Positions 55,098 to 64,000 of a DNA stretch of 64,000 nucleotides are shown piece after piece. The position numbers and the translations under genes were made by a program. The stretch comes from an uncultured Bacteroidales bacterium. Its GTDB lineage: Bacteria > Bacteroidota > Bacteroidia > Bacteroidales > UBA932. Under the pieces are notes generated by a model that saw only the letters and a list, made by a program, of their open reading frames with translations, did no database searches and was not told the origin of the DNA. The DNA lies in contig CALVDT010000080.1 in NCBI GenBank assembly GCA_944326385.1, positions 1 to 64,000 on the forward strand, given 5' to 3'. Position 1 is the first letter of the stretch. Each line of letters starts with the position of its first letter.

Positions 55098-56414
55098 CTA
55101 TTTCAGTTCACGGAATTTCTCGACGGAAATCTTCTTGTCCTTCACGGTAACGGCATTCTTCACTGCGTCTATCGTCTTGGTGTCCTCTACCTGATCGATG
55201 ACACGGCGGCCGTCCTTCTCCTGTGAAAGTATGGTCCTTGCATAGGATTCGAGCTGGTCGTCAGGGACATTGTTTATCCCGTACATGGCGAACTGGTATG
55301 CAGCGAAAGCCTTTGCGCTTGCAAGAATGTCGGCATCCTCTATCTTGACTGAGAATTTCTCCATAAGGTAGCTTCTGACAAGCTGCCAGCGGTAGCCTTC
55401 CAGGAAGAGCCCGAACTCATTCTCAATTTCCTCCATGGTGAACTTCCCGTCGTTCGTGACGAATATCCACCTTTTGAGGAACTTCTCAGGCAGGGAGACA
55501 GCCGCTTTCTTCACAAGATAGTCCTTGGCATCCTTGGTGAACCGGAATTCCGACTCCTGCTCATATTCAGCCGCAAGCCTTTCCTCTATCTTCCTGTCGA
55601 ATTCCTCTTCGGATTTCACATTCCCCTCACCGAAGACCTTGTCGAAAGTCTCCTGGTTCAGCGGGGCAGAAACGAATGTCTTCACATTCTTCACGGTCAT
55701 CCTGTAGACAGGTTCGATACCGGCAAGTTCTTCCTTCTTCACCTTGAGCATGGCGGCCCTGTCCTCCTCATTCGTGAATGCCTCGTTCACATTGACATCG
55801 AGGCTGTCCCCCGGCTTGAGTCCCACGAATGACGGCCTTACAGCTTCAGCCACATTGCGCAGAGCCACGTAAGTCCCTTCGATCTTTGTCTCGCCCTGCT
55901 CGAAATCCACGATTATGAAATCCTCGGCCTTGGCAGCCTTTCCTTCTTCAAGAGAACCGTACTGCTTGAGAAGATTCTCTTTCATCTCGGCCTTGGCCTC
56001 CTTGGTGATGTTTATCTTGTAATAAGGGATCTCGTCATCCTTGCCCAGCTCAAAATCGATCTGAGGAGAAAGGGCGATGTCGAACTTGAACGAGAAGTCG
56101 TTGCCGTTCTTCCATTCCGTTTCCGGCTGATCCTCAGATGGGAGAGGTTCTCCGATGACTTTCAGACCGTTGTCCTTGATGAAACTGTTCAGGGACTCGG
56201 AAATGATGTCGTTTACGGCATCCACAAGGCAAGACTGGCCATAGATCTTCTCGACAAGCCCCATAGGCACCATCCCTTTCCTGAAGCCTTTGATTTCGGC
56301 TGTCCTCCTGTGCTCGTTCAGTCTTTTCTTCCTCTTCTCGGCATAGTCGTCTTTCGAAATTGAAAGCATGAGCTCGATATTGAGATCATCGGTTTTTTTC
56401 TGTTCAATATTCAT
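55098..56414 (-). CDS. tig: Trigger factor
   Basis: 438 residues. The N-terminal ribosome-binding domain (KRLNEHRRTAEIKGFRKGMVPMGLVEKIYG holds the G-F-R-x-G-x-x-P-like loop), a shortened or divergent peptidyl-prolyl isomerase region (about 150-250) and the helical arms follow. Chaperone at the ribosomal exit tunnel. First gene of the proteostasis operon tig-clpP-clpX, with an exact consensus promoter at 56470-56500. Confidence 0.92.
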   Translation of the reverse strand: MNIEQKKTDDLNIELMLSISKDDYAEKRKKRLNEHRRTAEIKGFRKGMVPMGLVEKIYGQSCLVDAVNDIISESLNSFIKDNGLKVIGEPLPSEDQPETEWKNGNDFSFKFDIALSPQIDFELGKDDEIPYYKINITKEAKAEMKENLLKQYGSLEEGKAAKAEDFIIVDFEQGETKIEGTYVALRNVAEAVRPSFVGLKPGDSLDVNVNEAFTNEEDRAAMLKVKKEELAGIEPVYRMTVKNVKTFVSAPLNQETFDKVFGEGNVKSEEEFDRKIEERLAAEYEQESEFRFTKDAKDYLVKKAAVSLPEKFLKRWIFVTNDGKFTMEEIENEFGLFLEGYRWQLVRSYLMEKFSVKIEDADILASAKAFAAYQFAMYGINNVPDDQLESYARTILSQEKDGRRVIDQVEDTKTIDAVKNAVTVKDKKISVEKFRELK

Positions 56415-56446
56415 GGTATATAGATTTTTGATTATTTCTTACAATG

Positions 56447-56462
56447 GCTTCCTGCCGGAAGC
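56447..56462 (-). other. Small hairpin in the tig leader
   Basis: GCTTCC (56447-56452) pairs with GGAAGC (56457-56462) over a TGCC loop, between the promoter and the tig ATG. No U-tract, so it is not a terminator; possibly a stability or translation element. Confidence 0.35.
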
Positions 56463-56469
56463 AAGGGCG

Positions 56470-56500
56470 CAAATATAATCAATAATGACTTAATATCAAA
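56470..56500 (-). promoter_or_regulatory. Consensus promoter for tig-clpP-clpX
   Basis: On the minus strand: TTTG at 56497-56500, 19 bases, TATATTTG at 56470-56477. Leader about 50 bases to the tig ATG at 56414. It abuts the stop of the pgpH-like gene (56502). Confidence 0.8.
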
Positions 56501-56501
56501 A

Positions 56502-58556
56502 TCATGGTCTTGCAGCATGGTTCATCCGCTTCGGATACTCTATTCTGGCATGGTAAACCTGCTGGAGATATGATTTCAGGACATTCTTGACTATATTCAA
56601 TTCCTTGAGAGAGATGTCGGCATCCTCGAACTGGCCGTCGGACATCTTCGACCTTACGATATTCTCGACAAGGTCGGACATGGTCTTGGCGGAATTGTCC
56701 TTTACTGTACGGGAAGCGGCTTCCAGCGTATCGCAGAGCATCACTATTACCTGCTCCTTGGTGTTCGGTTTCCTGCCCTTGTAGAAGAAATCCTCTGCAT
56801 TGGCCTTGTCGCCTCCTTCCTTCAGGTACTTGTTATAGAAATAAGCGGTGCATGTGGTGCCGTGGTGCGTGATTATGAAATCCTTTACGATATCCGGAAG
56901 GTTGAACTTCTCCGCAAGCGCCATCCCGTCCGGCACATGCTTGATTATCTCGATGGCGCTCTCACGAGGGGAAAGCCCGTCATGATATCTGGCTCCGAGC
57001 GTCTCGTTCTCTATGAAGCACTGCGGATTCATGATCTTCCCTATGTCATGGTACAGTGAACCTGCCCTGACCAGAAGTACATTGGCATCTATTGAACGGG
57101 CCGCGGCGTCTGCAAGATTCATGACCTGCAGGGAATGCTGGAAAGTCCCCGGTGCCTTGTGCGCCATGTCGCGGAGAAGCCTGTTGTTCGGATCGGTAAG
57201 TTCGGCAAGCCTGTTGTTGGAGACCAGGTTGAATATCTTCTCGAAAAGATAGACAAGCGGATATCCTGCGACTGAAAGGAAGGACCCTATGAACAGATAA
57301 AGGATTGTCCTGTAATCGTGGAAACTGCCGATCCCGTCTATGAACCTGAAGCCGAGGAAGACCAGAAGAAGTACCATGAACACTATGGATGCCGTAATGA
57401 ACTGCCTCCAGCCCCTGTTGAATATCTCTGCAAAGAAAATGGTGATGGAACCGGCTGCAAGATACATGACATAGAGTTCAAGTCCGTTATGCGAAAATAT
57501 GAGCAGCGGCAGCAGCGCCAGGATATATACCGGCAGCACCACGCGCTTCTTGAAGAAAGCCACAAGATAAAGGGCTATCAGCGTGAACGGTGTCAAGTAC
57601 AGCAGGGACGGATCGATCTTCTCCACGAATACTGCCATGACAGTGGCAAGCAGGTAGATGACCAGCAGGTATATGTACCTGTTGAATTCATCGAAGACCC
57701 AGTAGTTCGTATAATATATGGTGAAATACAGTACGGAGACCAGCGTAAGGGCGATGAGTATGTTCCCTATCCAGAGCCATATCCTTGAACCGTTGTAGCC
57801 GAGGCTGTTTTCATATTCGGCCTTGTATGAATCAAGAAGCTGCTCTATTTCAGCGGTGATTATCTCTCCGTCGGAGACAATGAGCTGGCCTGCATTGACC
57901 ACGCCTGATGTAGGTGACACATAGTCCACCGATTCCTCATGCACGAGATCCGTGGTCTGTCTGTCGAATGTCAGGTTAGGCTCCAGCAGATCGTAGATCC
58001 CGGTTGCGGTACAGAGGGAGTCGGCATTGCATGCAATGGCTGATTCCGTCAGGAAAAGCAGAAGGAAATCCTTTGCCTCCTGGACCGTATAGACTTCCGA
58101 GGACGGGATCTTCCGTGCCCGCCTGTCTTTCTGGACGAAGATCACATTGCTGTCGAAGGTCTTGCCTTCAGGCAGATATCCTGAACCTGTACCGGAGACA
58201 ATACCGCTGCTGTAAAGCCGTCCGAACGCATTCAATATCTCCGGCTTGACATTATTGCATTCCCCCAGATCAAGCTTCTCCACGAGATTTATCTGATTGT
58301 GCACCACGGTTTCGGAATAGCGGAAATACGGTATCACGCTCGATCCGAGTTCAGCCTTCTCGGCCTGCATCTGTGCTTCTGTCTTCAGGATCGGGAAATC
58401 GAACTGCGCGATAAGCGGCTCGTACATCCATGGCGAGCCTTTCTTGTAGTCATAGTTGAATTTGCCCATTCTCGGGAAAATGAGCACGAGAATGACAAAC
58501 AGGACCGCCAGAGGCACGTAAATCTTATAGGAATGGTTGATCTTGATTTTAAGCAT
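56502..58556 (-). CDS. 7TM-HD phosphodiesterase (PgpH/YqfF-like)
   Basis: 684 residues from the ATG at 58556 (a GTG one codon earlier is also open). An N-terminal membrane helix, an extracytoplasmic domain (about 40-270), seven membrane helices (about 280-450) and a C-terminal HD domain with LYHDIGKIMNP follow each other, the 7TM-HD architecture. PgpH in Listeria hydrolyses c-di-AMP; the same role here is inference. Its ATG overlaps the stop of the preceding gene (TGATG), so it is translationally coupled to the sphingolipid gene cluster. Confidence 0.88.
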   Translation of the reverse strand: MLKIKINHSYKIYVPLAVLFVILVLIFPRMGKFNYDYKKGSPWMYEPLIAQFDFPILKTEAQMQAEKAELGSSVIPYFRYSETVVHNQINLVEKLDLGECNNVKPEILNAFGRLYSSGIVSGTGSGYLPEGKTFDSNVIFVQKDRRARKIPSSEVYTVQEAKDFLLLFLTESAIACNADSLCTATGIYDLLEPNLTFDRQTTDLVHEESVDYVSPTSGVVNAGQLIVSDGEIITAEIEQLLDSYKAEYENSLGYNGSRIWLWIGNILIALTLVSVLYFTIYYTNYWVFDEFNRYIYLLVIYLLATVMAVFVEKIDPSLLYLTPFTLIALYLVAFFKKRVVLPVYILALLPLLIFSHNGLELYVMYLAAGSITIFFAEIFNRGWRQFITASIVFMVLLLVFLGFRFIDGIGSFHDYRTILYLFIGSFLSVAGYPLVYLFEKIFNLVSNNRLAELTDPNNRLLRDMAHKAPGTFQHSLQVMNLADAAARSIDANVLLVRAGSLYHDIGKIMNPQCFIENETLGARYHDGLSPRESAIEIIKHVPDGMALAEKFNLPDIVKDFIITHHGTTCTAYFYNKYLKEGGDKANAEDFFYKGRKPNTKEQVIVMLCDTLEAASRTVKDNSAKTMSDLVENIVRSKMSDGQFEDADISLKELNIVKNVLKSYLQQVYHARIEYPKRMNHAARP

Positions 58557-59848
58557 CACAATTGCGGTTTATATGACAAGGGTCTGTGGATATAGCTTTC
58601 CGATATGTAGGCTGGCATGCCGCACCCTTTCAGGAGCGATACGAACCTCCTGCACGCATCATCCTGAGGGTCGGCAGACGAGACAGTGACCACAAGGTCG
58701 CCTTTGAAGTTGATGGTCGACAGGGCATACGGGAAGAGGGATGTGCCTATCACCGGATAGAATTCAGTTATGTACTGCAGCATGGTCTCCGGGAAAATCA
58801 CGCTGCCGATATTGCAGGACGAGAATGTTGCCTCGGCCGATATGTCCGAGAACATTTTCTTCACCGAGGATGCCTTGTCCTCGACGGTGCCTGTCTCCAT
58901 GATCCTGTCGATCAGGCTTATCTTCCTCTGCGCGTTATAGGCAAGGGCGTCTGTCCTGAGCTGGGCCTCAAGGAGTTTCTTCTGGGACATCAGGACCGTG
59001 CCCACCGGATATTCGGAGAGCTTCCTGTTATAGGCAAGCGGCAGATCGACGAAGAAAGGGCGGAGGGTCGTGGTCGGGAAATATTGCCTCAGGTTTATCT
59101 GGATGTATGATATCACATATTCGCCCGGAACGGATTTGTCCGGATGGCTTTCGAGCAGGGCTTCGGCAAAGAATGGCGATACTATGGTGGAAGGCATCGT
59201 GATGTATTCCTTGGCCTCCCCCTTTATCTTGGCGACAGGTATGTGTATCCGGGTTACCTTGAACGGGCTGTCCCCTGACCGTGACGATATGCCGAGAGCC
59301 CTGGCGTCCATATACCATACAGGACGAGATGCAGGGATGTCATCCAGAGCCACGAATGCATCGTCTGCCTCTATGGAATGGAAGCTGGAATCCGAAGTGA
59401 TGACACTGCCGTCATTGTCCACATCGTAGCCGCCGAGCACAAGGTACCTGTATATTACAGCCCTTATGAACGGCACCACTCCCTTTTCATCCGCCACCGA
59501 CTTGTGGATATCGAAATATATCGTCTTGTGGTTCACCGAGACAGAAAGCATGGACTCCCTTCCGAAGCCTGCACCGGCTGATGCCGCGATCCTGTCATCG
59601 GCATGGCAGACCGTCACTTTTCCCGTCATCCTCCCGAACACTAACGAGTCCCCGTTCTTCTCGACCCTGACGGCAAGGTGCGGGAAACGCGGCATGAGTC
59701 CGTCGATGGCCTGCTGAAGCATACCTGTATCCACAGCCATGGTAAGGCCCACGACATATGTGAAAACCGTATCCGAAGAAGATGGATCGGAATACAGGTA
59801 CGTACTCCCGAGCAGATCCGGAGTGAGATATTCAGGATTGTTGCTCAT
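58556..59848 (-). CDS. Condensation/acyltransferase-fold protein with altered HHxxxDG box
   Basis: 430 residues. Layout resembles the chloramphenicol-acetyltransferase/condensation superfamily (PapA or WES/DGAT-like): an N-terminal half with an Ala-x-D segment (FPHLAVRVEKNG) and, at 113-121, D-I-H115-K116-S-V-A-D120-E121, where HHxxxDG would be. The second, catalytic His is Lys and the Gly is Glu, so normal chemistry is doubtful or changed. A C-terminal half follows (FPEN-like VIFPETMLQY). No signal peptide. It is placed between a reductase and a PgpH gene right after serine palmitoyltransferase, so N- or O-acylation of a sphingoid base is a reasonable but unproven guess. Confidence 0.6.
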   Translation of the reverse strand: MSNNPEYLTPDLLGSTYLYSDPSSSDTVFTYVVGLTMAVDTGMLQQAIDGLMPRFPHLAVRVEKNGDSLVFGRMTGKVTVCHADDRIAASAGAGFGRESMLSVSVNHKTIYFDIHKSVADEKGVVPFIRAVIYRYLVLGGYDVDNDGSVITSDSSFHSIEADDAFVALDDIPASRPVWYMDARALGISSRSGDSPFKVTRIHIPVAKIKGEAKEYITMPSTIVSPFFAEALLESHPDKSVPGEYVISYIQINLRQYFPTTTLRPFFVDLPLAYNRKLSEYPVGTVLMSQKKLLEAQLRTDALAYNAQRKISLIDRIMETGTVEDKASSVKKMFSDISAEATFSSCNIGSVIFPETMLQYITEFYPVIGTSLFPYALSTINFKGDLVVTVSSADPQDDACRRFVSLLKGCGMPAYISESYIHRPLSYKPQL

Positions 59849-59858
59849 CTTCAGTCGA

Positions 59859-60680
59859 TCATTTATGGAACGGACTGTCCGGTTCCTTGGCCATATAGCT
59901 GAATTCGAGCCTGTCGGTAAGGGCCGGCCAGAGATTATGCATCAGGACCGTCAGTTTGCCTATCGGAGTGAGTATCATTTCCGATTTCCTGCGGATCAGG
60001 CCTTTTGCCAGATATTCCGCCACCTTCCCGGCTGTCATCATCTTGCCTTCATCCCTCGGGGTCTTGCCCTGGGCGGAACCGTCTGCTGTAAGGGCCGCAT
60101 TCCTGACATTGGAGGCTGTGAATCCCGGTGCGAACACCAGGACATGGAGGCCGTCGTACAGGTGCTCAATCCTCAATGTATCAAGGAATCCGCGGATTGC
60201 GTATTTCGAGGATGAATAGCCTGTCCTGCCCGGAAGTCCGGCATAACCCGCAATCGATATGACCCCCACTACGGAACCTTTTGTTTCAAGCAGATACGGC
60301 AGCGCATACTTGGTGCAGAAGACCGTACCCCAGAAATTCACATCCATCAGCGTCTTGATGACGGACAGATCCAGATCCTTGAACATGGCCCTCATGGAAA
60401 GTCCGGCATTGTTCACCAGGATATCTATTTTCCCGAATCTCTGCACGGTCTTCTCAATCAAGGCCTTGCAGTCGGCCTCAACTGACACGTCCGTCTTTGT
60501 GCACAAGATTTCAGTCTGCCCTGACAGTCCGGCTGCCAAATCCTCGAGTTTGTCGATGGATCTGGCAGCCAGCGAGAGCTTCGCCCCGCAGGCTGCAAAT
60601 AATTCGGCAGAAGCCAACCCAATTCCTGAGCTGGCTCCTGTGATGATCATGACTTTGTCTTTGAAAAATCCTCTGTTCAT
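59859..60680 (-). CDS. Short-chain dehydrogenase/reductase, candidate 3-ketosphinganine reductase
   Basis: 273 residues. Cofactor loop TGASSGIG at 14-21, NNAG at 90-93, and the catalytic Ser142, Tyr155, Lys159 (YSSSK). A C-terminal extension of about 70 residues (ending in LTPIGKLTVLMHNLWPALTDRLEFSYM) may be amphipathic or membrane-associated. It lies 31 bases after serine palmitoyltransferase, whose product is a 3-ketosphinganine, and the eukaryotic KDSR and one Bacteroides enzyme with this activity are also of the SDR family; the specific function is inference. It precedes the condensation-like gene by 10 bases. Confidence 0.85.
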   Translation of the reverse strand: MNRGFFKDKVMIITGASSGIGLASAELFAACGAKLSLAARSIDKLEDLAAGLSGQTEILCTKTDVSVEADCKALIEKTVQRFGKIDILVNNAGLSMRAMFKDLDLSVIKTLMDVNFWGTVFCTKYALPYLLETKGSVVGVISIAGYAGLPGRTGYSSSKYAIRGFLDTLRIEHLYDGLHVLVFAPGFTASNVRNAALTADGSAQGKTPRDEGKMMTAGKVAEYLAKGLIRRKSEMILTPIGKLTVLMHNLWPALTDRLEFSYMAKEPDSPFHK

Positions 60681-60711
60681 TCCTGAAGTTCATGAATGCG
60701 TGGAAAATCCA

Positions 60712-61971
60712 CTAATGAATAGCCATGTCGATGATCTCGTCACCGTCGTACTCTCCCCTTTCGAGCTTGGCGCGGATCTCCGCGAATGTCTTGAGGGTAT
60801 ACTCCACATCTTCCATGGAATGTGCGGCTGTAGGAATCACCCTGAAGATGATCATGCCCTTTGGTATGACAGGATATACGACTATCGAGCAGAAGATACC
60901 GTAATTCTCCCTGAGGTCCACTGCCATCTTGGTAGCCTGGCCTACACCGCCCTTGATGGCCACCGGTGTCACGCAGGCCTCGGCCGGACCGATGTCGAAT
61001 CCGAGTTCACGGAAACCGTTCTGCAGTGTACGTGTCACCTTGAAGAGCTTCTTCCTGAGCTCGTCGCCTTCCGCGCTGCGGATGATGGAAAGCCTTTTCA
61101 GACCGCCTTCCACGAAAGCCATCGGAAGTGACTTGGCATAGATCTGCGAGCGGAGATTATACCTGAGATAGTCGATGATGACCTTAGGGCCTGCCACGAA
61201 GCCTCCGATGCTGGCCATGGACTTTGCGTAAGCCCCTATGTAGAGGTCCACTTCATCCATTACACCGAAATGCTCGGATGTACCGCGGCCGTGTTCTCCC
61301 ATCACACCGAAACCGTGGGCATCGTCGATAAGTATCCTGAAATTGTATTTCTTCTTGAGGGCTACGATCTGGTCGAGGTTTCCGAGCGCACCGGTCATAC
61401 CGTATACGCCTTCCGTGATGAGAAGTATTCCGCCACCGGTCTCCTCGCAGAGTTTTGTAGCTCTTTTCAGAGTGGCCTCGCAGCTTTCGATGTCGTTATG
61501 GCGGTAAGTCATCCTCTTGCCCATGTGCAGACGGGCACCGTCTATAAGGCAGGCGTGGGCTTCAGAGTCGTAGACGATGATGTCATGCCTGTCCATGAGG
61601 GCATCGATGGTGGATATGATTCCCTGATATCCGAAATTGAAAAGGAAGGCATCTTCCTTTTTCTCGAATTCCGCGAGTTCCCTTTCAAACTGCTCGTGGA
61701 GGGAAGTATGCCCTGACATCATGCGGCTTCCCATCGGATAGGCAAGTCCCCATTTGGCAGCAGCCTCGGCATCGGTCTTCCTTACTTCAGGATGGTTTGC
61801 AAGGCCGAGATAATTGTTGAGGCTCCAGCAGAGGACGTCCTTACCACGGAATTTCATGTGAGGACCTATTTCCCCTTCGAGTTTCGGATACATGTAATAT
61901 CCGAATGCTTTCTGTCTGTACTGGCCAAGAGGACCACCTGAGTCCCTGGCAATTCTGTCAAATATATCCAT
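60712..61971 (-). CDS. spt: Serine palmitoyltransferase (PLP alpha-oxoamine synthase)
   Basis: 419 residues. PLP site residues are all in place by comparison with the Sphingomonas enzyme: His139 (SEAHACL), Asp216 and His219 (IDDAHGFG), and the Schiff-base Lys250 (AYAKSMASIGGF), with spacings 77 and 34. It condenses serine and an acyl-CoA or acyl-ACP to 3-ketosphinganine, the first step of sphingolipid synthesis, a trait of Bacteroidota. Other alpha-oxoamine synthases (KBL, BioF) are not fully excluded by motif alone, but the SDR and the long N-terminal part favour SPT. It heads the operon. Confidence 0.9.
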   Translation of the reverse strand: MDIFDRIARDSGGPLGQYRQKAFGYYMYPKLEGEIGPHMKFRGKDVLCWSLNNYLGLANHPEVRKTDAEAAAKWGLAYPMGSRMMSGHTSLHEQFERELAEFEKKEDAFLFNFGYQGIISTIDALMDRHDIIVYDSEAHACLIDGARLHMGKRMTYRHNDIESCEATLKRATKLCEETGGGILLITEGVYGMTGALGNLDQIVALKKKYNFRILIDDAHGFGVMGEHGRGTSEHFGVMDEVDLYIGAYAKSMASIGGFVAGPKVIIDYLRYNLRSQIYAKSLPMAFVEGGLKRLSIIRSAEGDELRKKLFKVTRTLQNGFRELGFDIGPAEACVTPVAIKGGVGQATKMAVDLRENYGIFCSIVVYPVIPKGMIIFRVIPTAAHSMEDVEYTLKTFAEIRAKLERGEYDGDEIIDMAIH

Positions 61972-62272
61972 AATATTTATCTTTAAGTTTTAATACATCT
62001 TTTTCCTTCACCAATTGAACGGAACCCTTGAAATTCTTTTTCGGCGAGGGATTTCAAGGCCTGCGCAGTCGAGGAAACCGGAGTTTACTTCCGTAAATGA
62101 GGATTTCAACGACAAGCGTAACGAAGAAATCACCGCTGATTTGTTCTTTCTGTAAAATTCTTTTTCGGCGAGGGATTTCAAGGCCTGCGCAGCCGGGGAA
62201 ACCGGAGTTTACTTCCGTAAATGAGGATTTCAACGACAAGCGTAACGAAGAAATCACCGCCGAAAAAGAATT
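61972..62272. other. Gene-free gap between spt and gyrB, filled mostly by repeats
   Basis: 301 bases. Positions 61972-62030 are T-rich upstream sequence of spt without a clear TAnnTTTG box. The remainder is two tandem copies of the dispersed repeat. No open frame is convincing. spt may be read from a weak promoter here or by read-through from gyrB. Confidence 0.6.
62031..62136. repeat. Dispersed intergenic repeat, copy 2
   Basis: 106 bases from AAATTCTTTTTCGGCG to CACCGC, 104 of 106 identical to copy 3 (two differences near 62068-62072). Contains GGAGTTTACTTCCGTAAATGA as in copy 1 at 17672-17791. Its left end pairs with nothing complete, suggesting partial duplication. Confidence 0.8.

Positions 62273-62275
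<3 letters not shown>
62155..62275. repeat. Dispersed intergenic repeat, copy 3, with 18-base perfect inverted ends
   Basis: Tandem with copy 2 (period 124). TAAAATTCTTTTTCGGCG (62153-62170) and its exact inverse (62258-62275) flank it, and GATTTC/GAAATC extends the stem. The TTA at 62273-62275 is the gyrB stop codon read on the minus strand, so the gene's end lies in the repeat arm. It could serve as gyrB's transcription end. Confidence 0.8.

Positions 62276-64000
<1,725 letters not shown>

Overview
The window looks like a stretch of a Bacteroidales chromosome, from a gut-type member of the Bacteroidota. I cannot fix the genus. The evidence is: Bacteroidota-style promoters (TTTG, about 19 bases, TAnnTTTG); an UpxY-like antiterminator; a serine palmitoyltransferase for sphingolipids; split glycine dehydrogenase (GcvPA/GcvPB); lipoproteins with acidic residues after the lipobox cysteine; a Mfa/FimB-like fimbrial lipoprotein; and a dipeptidyl-peptidase IV-like S9 peptidase. 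GC content appears close to half. I saw no tRNA, rRNA, CRISPR array, transposase or prophage gene.

Layout. Positions 1-5790 (minus strand) are the front of an exopolysaccharide or capsule locus: export lipoprotein, tyrosine kinase, NusG-like antiterminator, lipid-carrier sugar phosphotransferase and a nucleotide-sugar dehydrogenase cut by the window edge. A PF14907-type nucleotidyltransferase is divergent from it across a G9 tract. Positions 7097-17651 are mixed: a GH13 glycosidase, an SLC13 transporter, a DbpA-like helicase, a CDP-alcohol phosphatidyltransferase with an acyltransferase, an orphan adenine methylase, a large fimbrial-tip-like lipoprotein with a predicted propeller, and a YciO/Sua5 protein. 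Positions 17795-28078 (minus) hold carA-carB, a dnaA-pepD-rpe operon and an amidase-MCE pair. Positions 28158-39089 carry lptD, rho, a MATE exporter, topB (minus), and an operon of a thioredoxin-like lipoprotein, an AI-2E family protein and a uracil-DNA-glycosylase-like protein.

Positions 39111-46688 (minus) form one tight operon. It starts with a choloylglycine-hydrolase-family enzyme, followed by a lipoate ligase, gcvT, gcvH, gcvPA, gcvPB and a dihydrolipoyl dehydrogenase, so an amide-releasing hydrolase is wired to a complete glycine cleavage system. Positions 47071-54407 hold the S9 peptidase, an AraC regulator, pyrF with an M20 peptidase, a small lipoprotein and clpX. tig-clpP-clpX form a proteostasis operon with a consensus promoter. 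Positions 56502-61971 (minus) are a probable sphingolipid operon: serine palmitoyltransferase, short-chain reductase, condensation/acyltransferase-like protein and a PgpH-type HD phosphodiesterase. The window ends in gyrB.

The most notable items are the hydrolase-glycine-cleavage operon, the sphingolipid operon with an unusual acyltransferase-like partner, a dispersed non-coding repeat family (three copies), a separate multi-hairpin element at 46851-47053, and a hexanucleotide repeat shared by the kinase tail and the antiterminator start.
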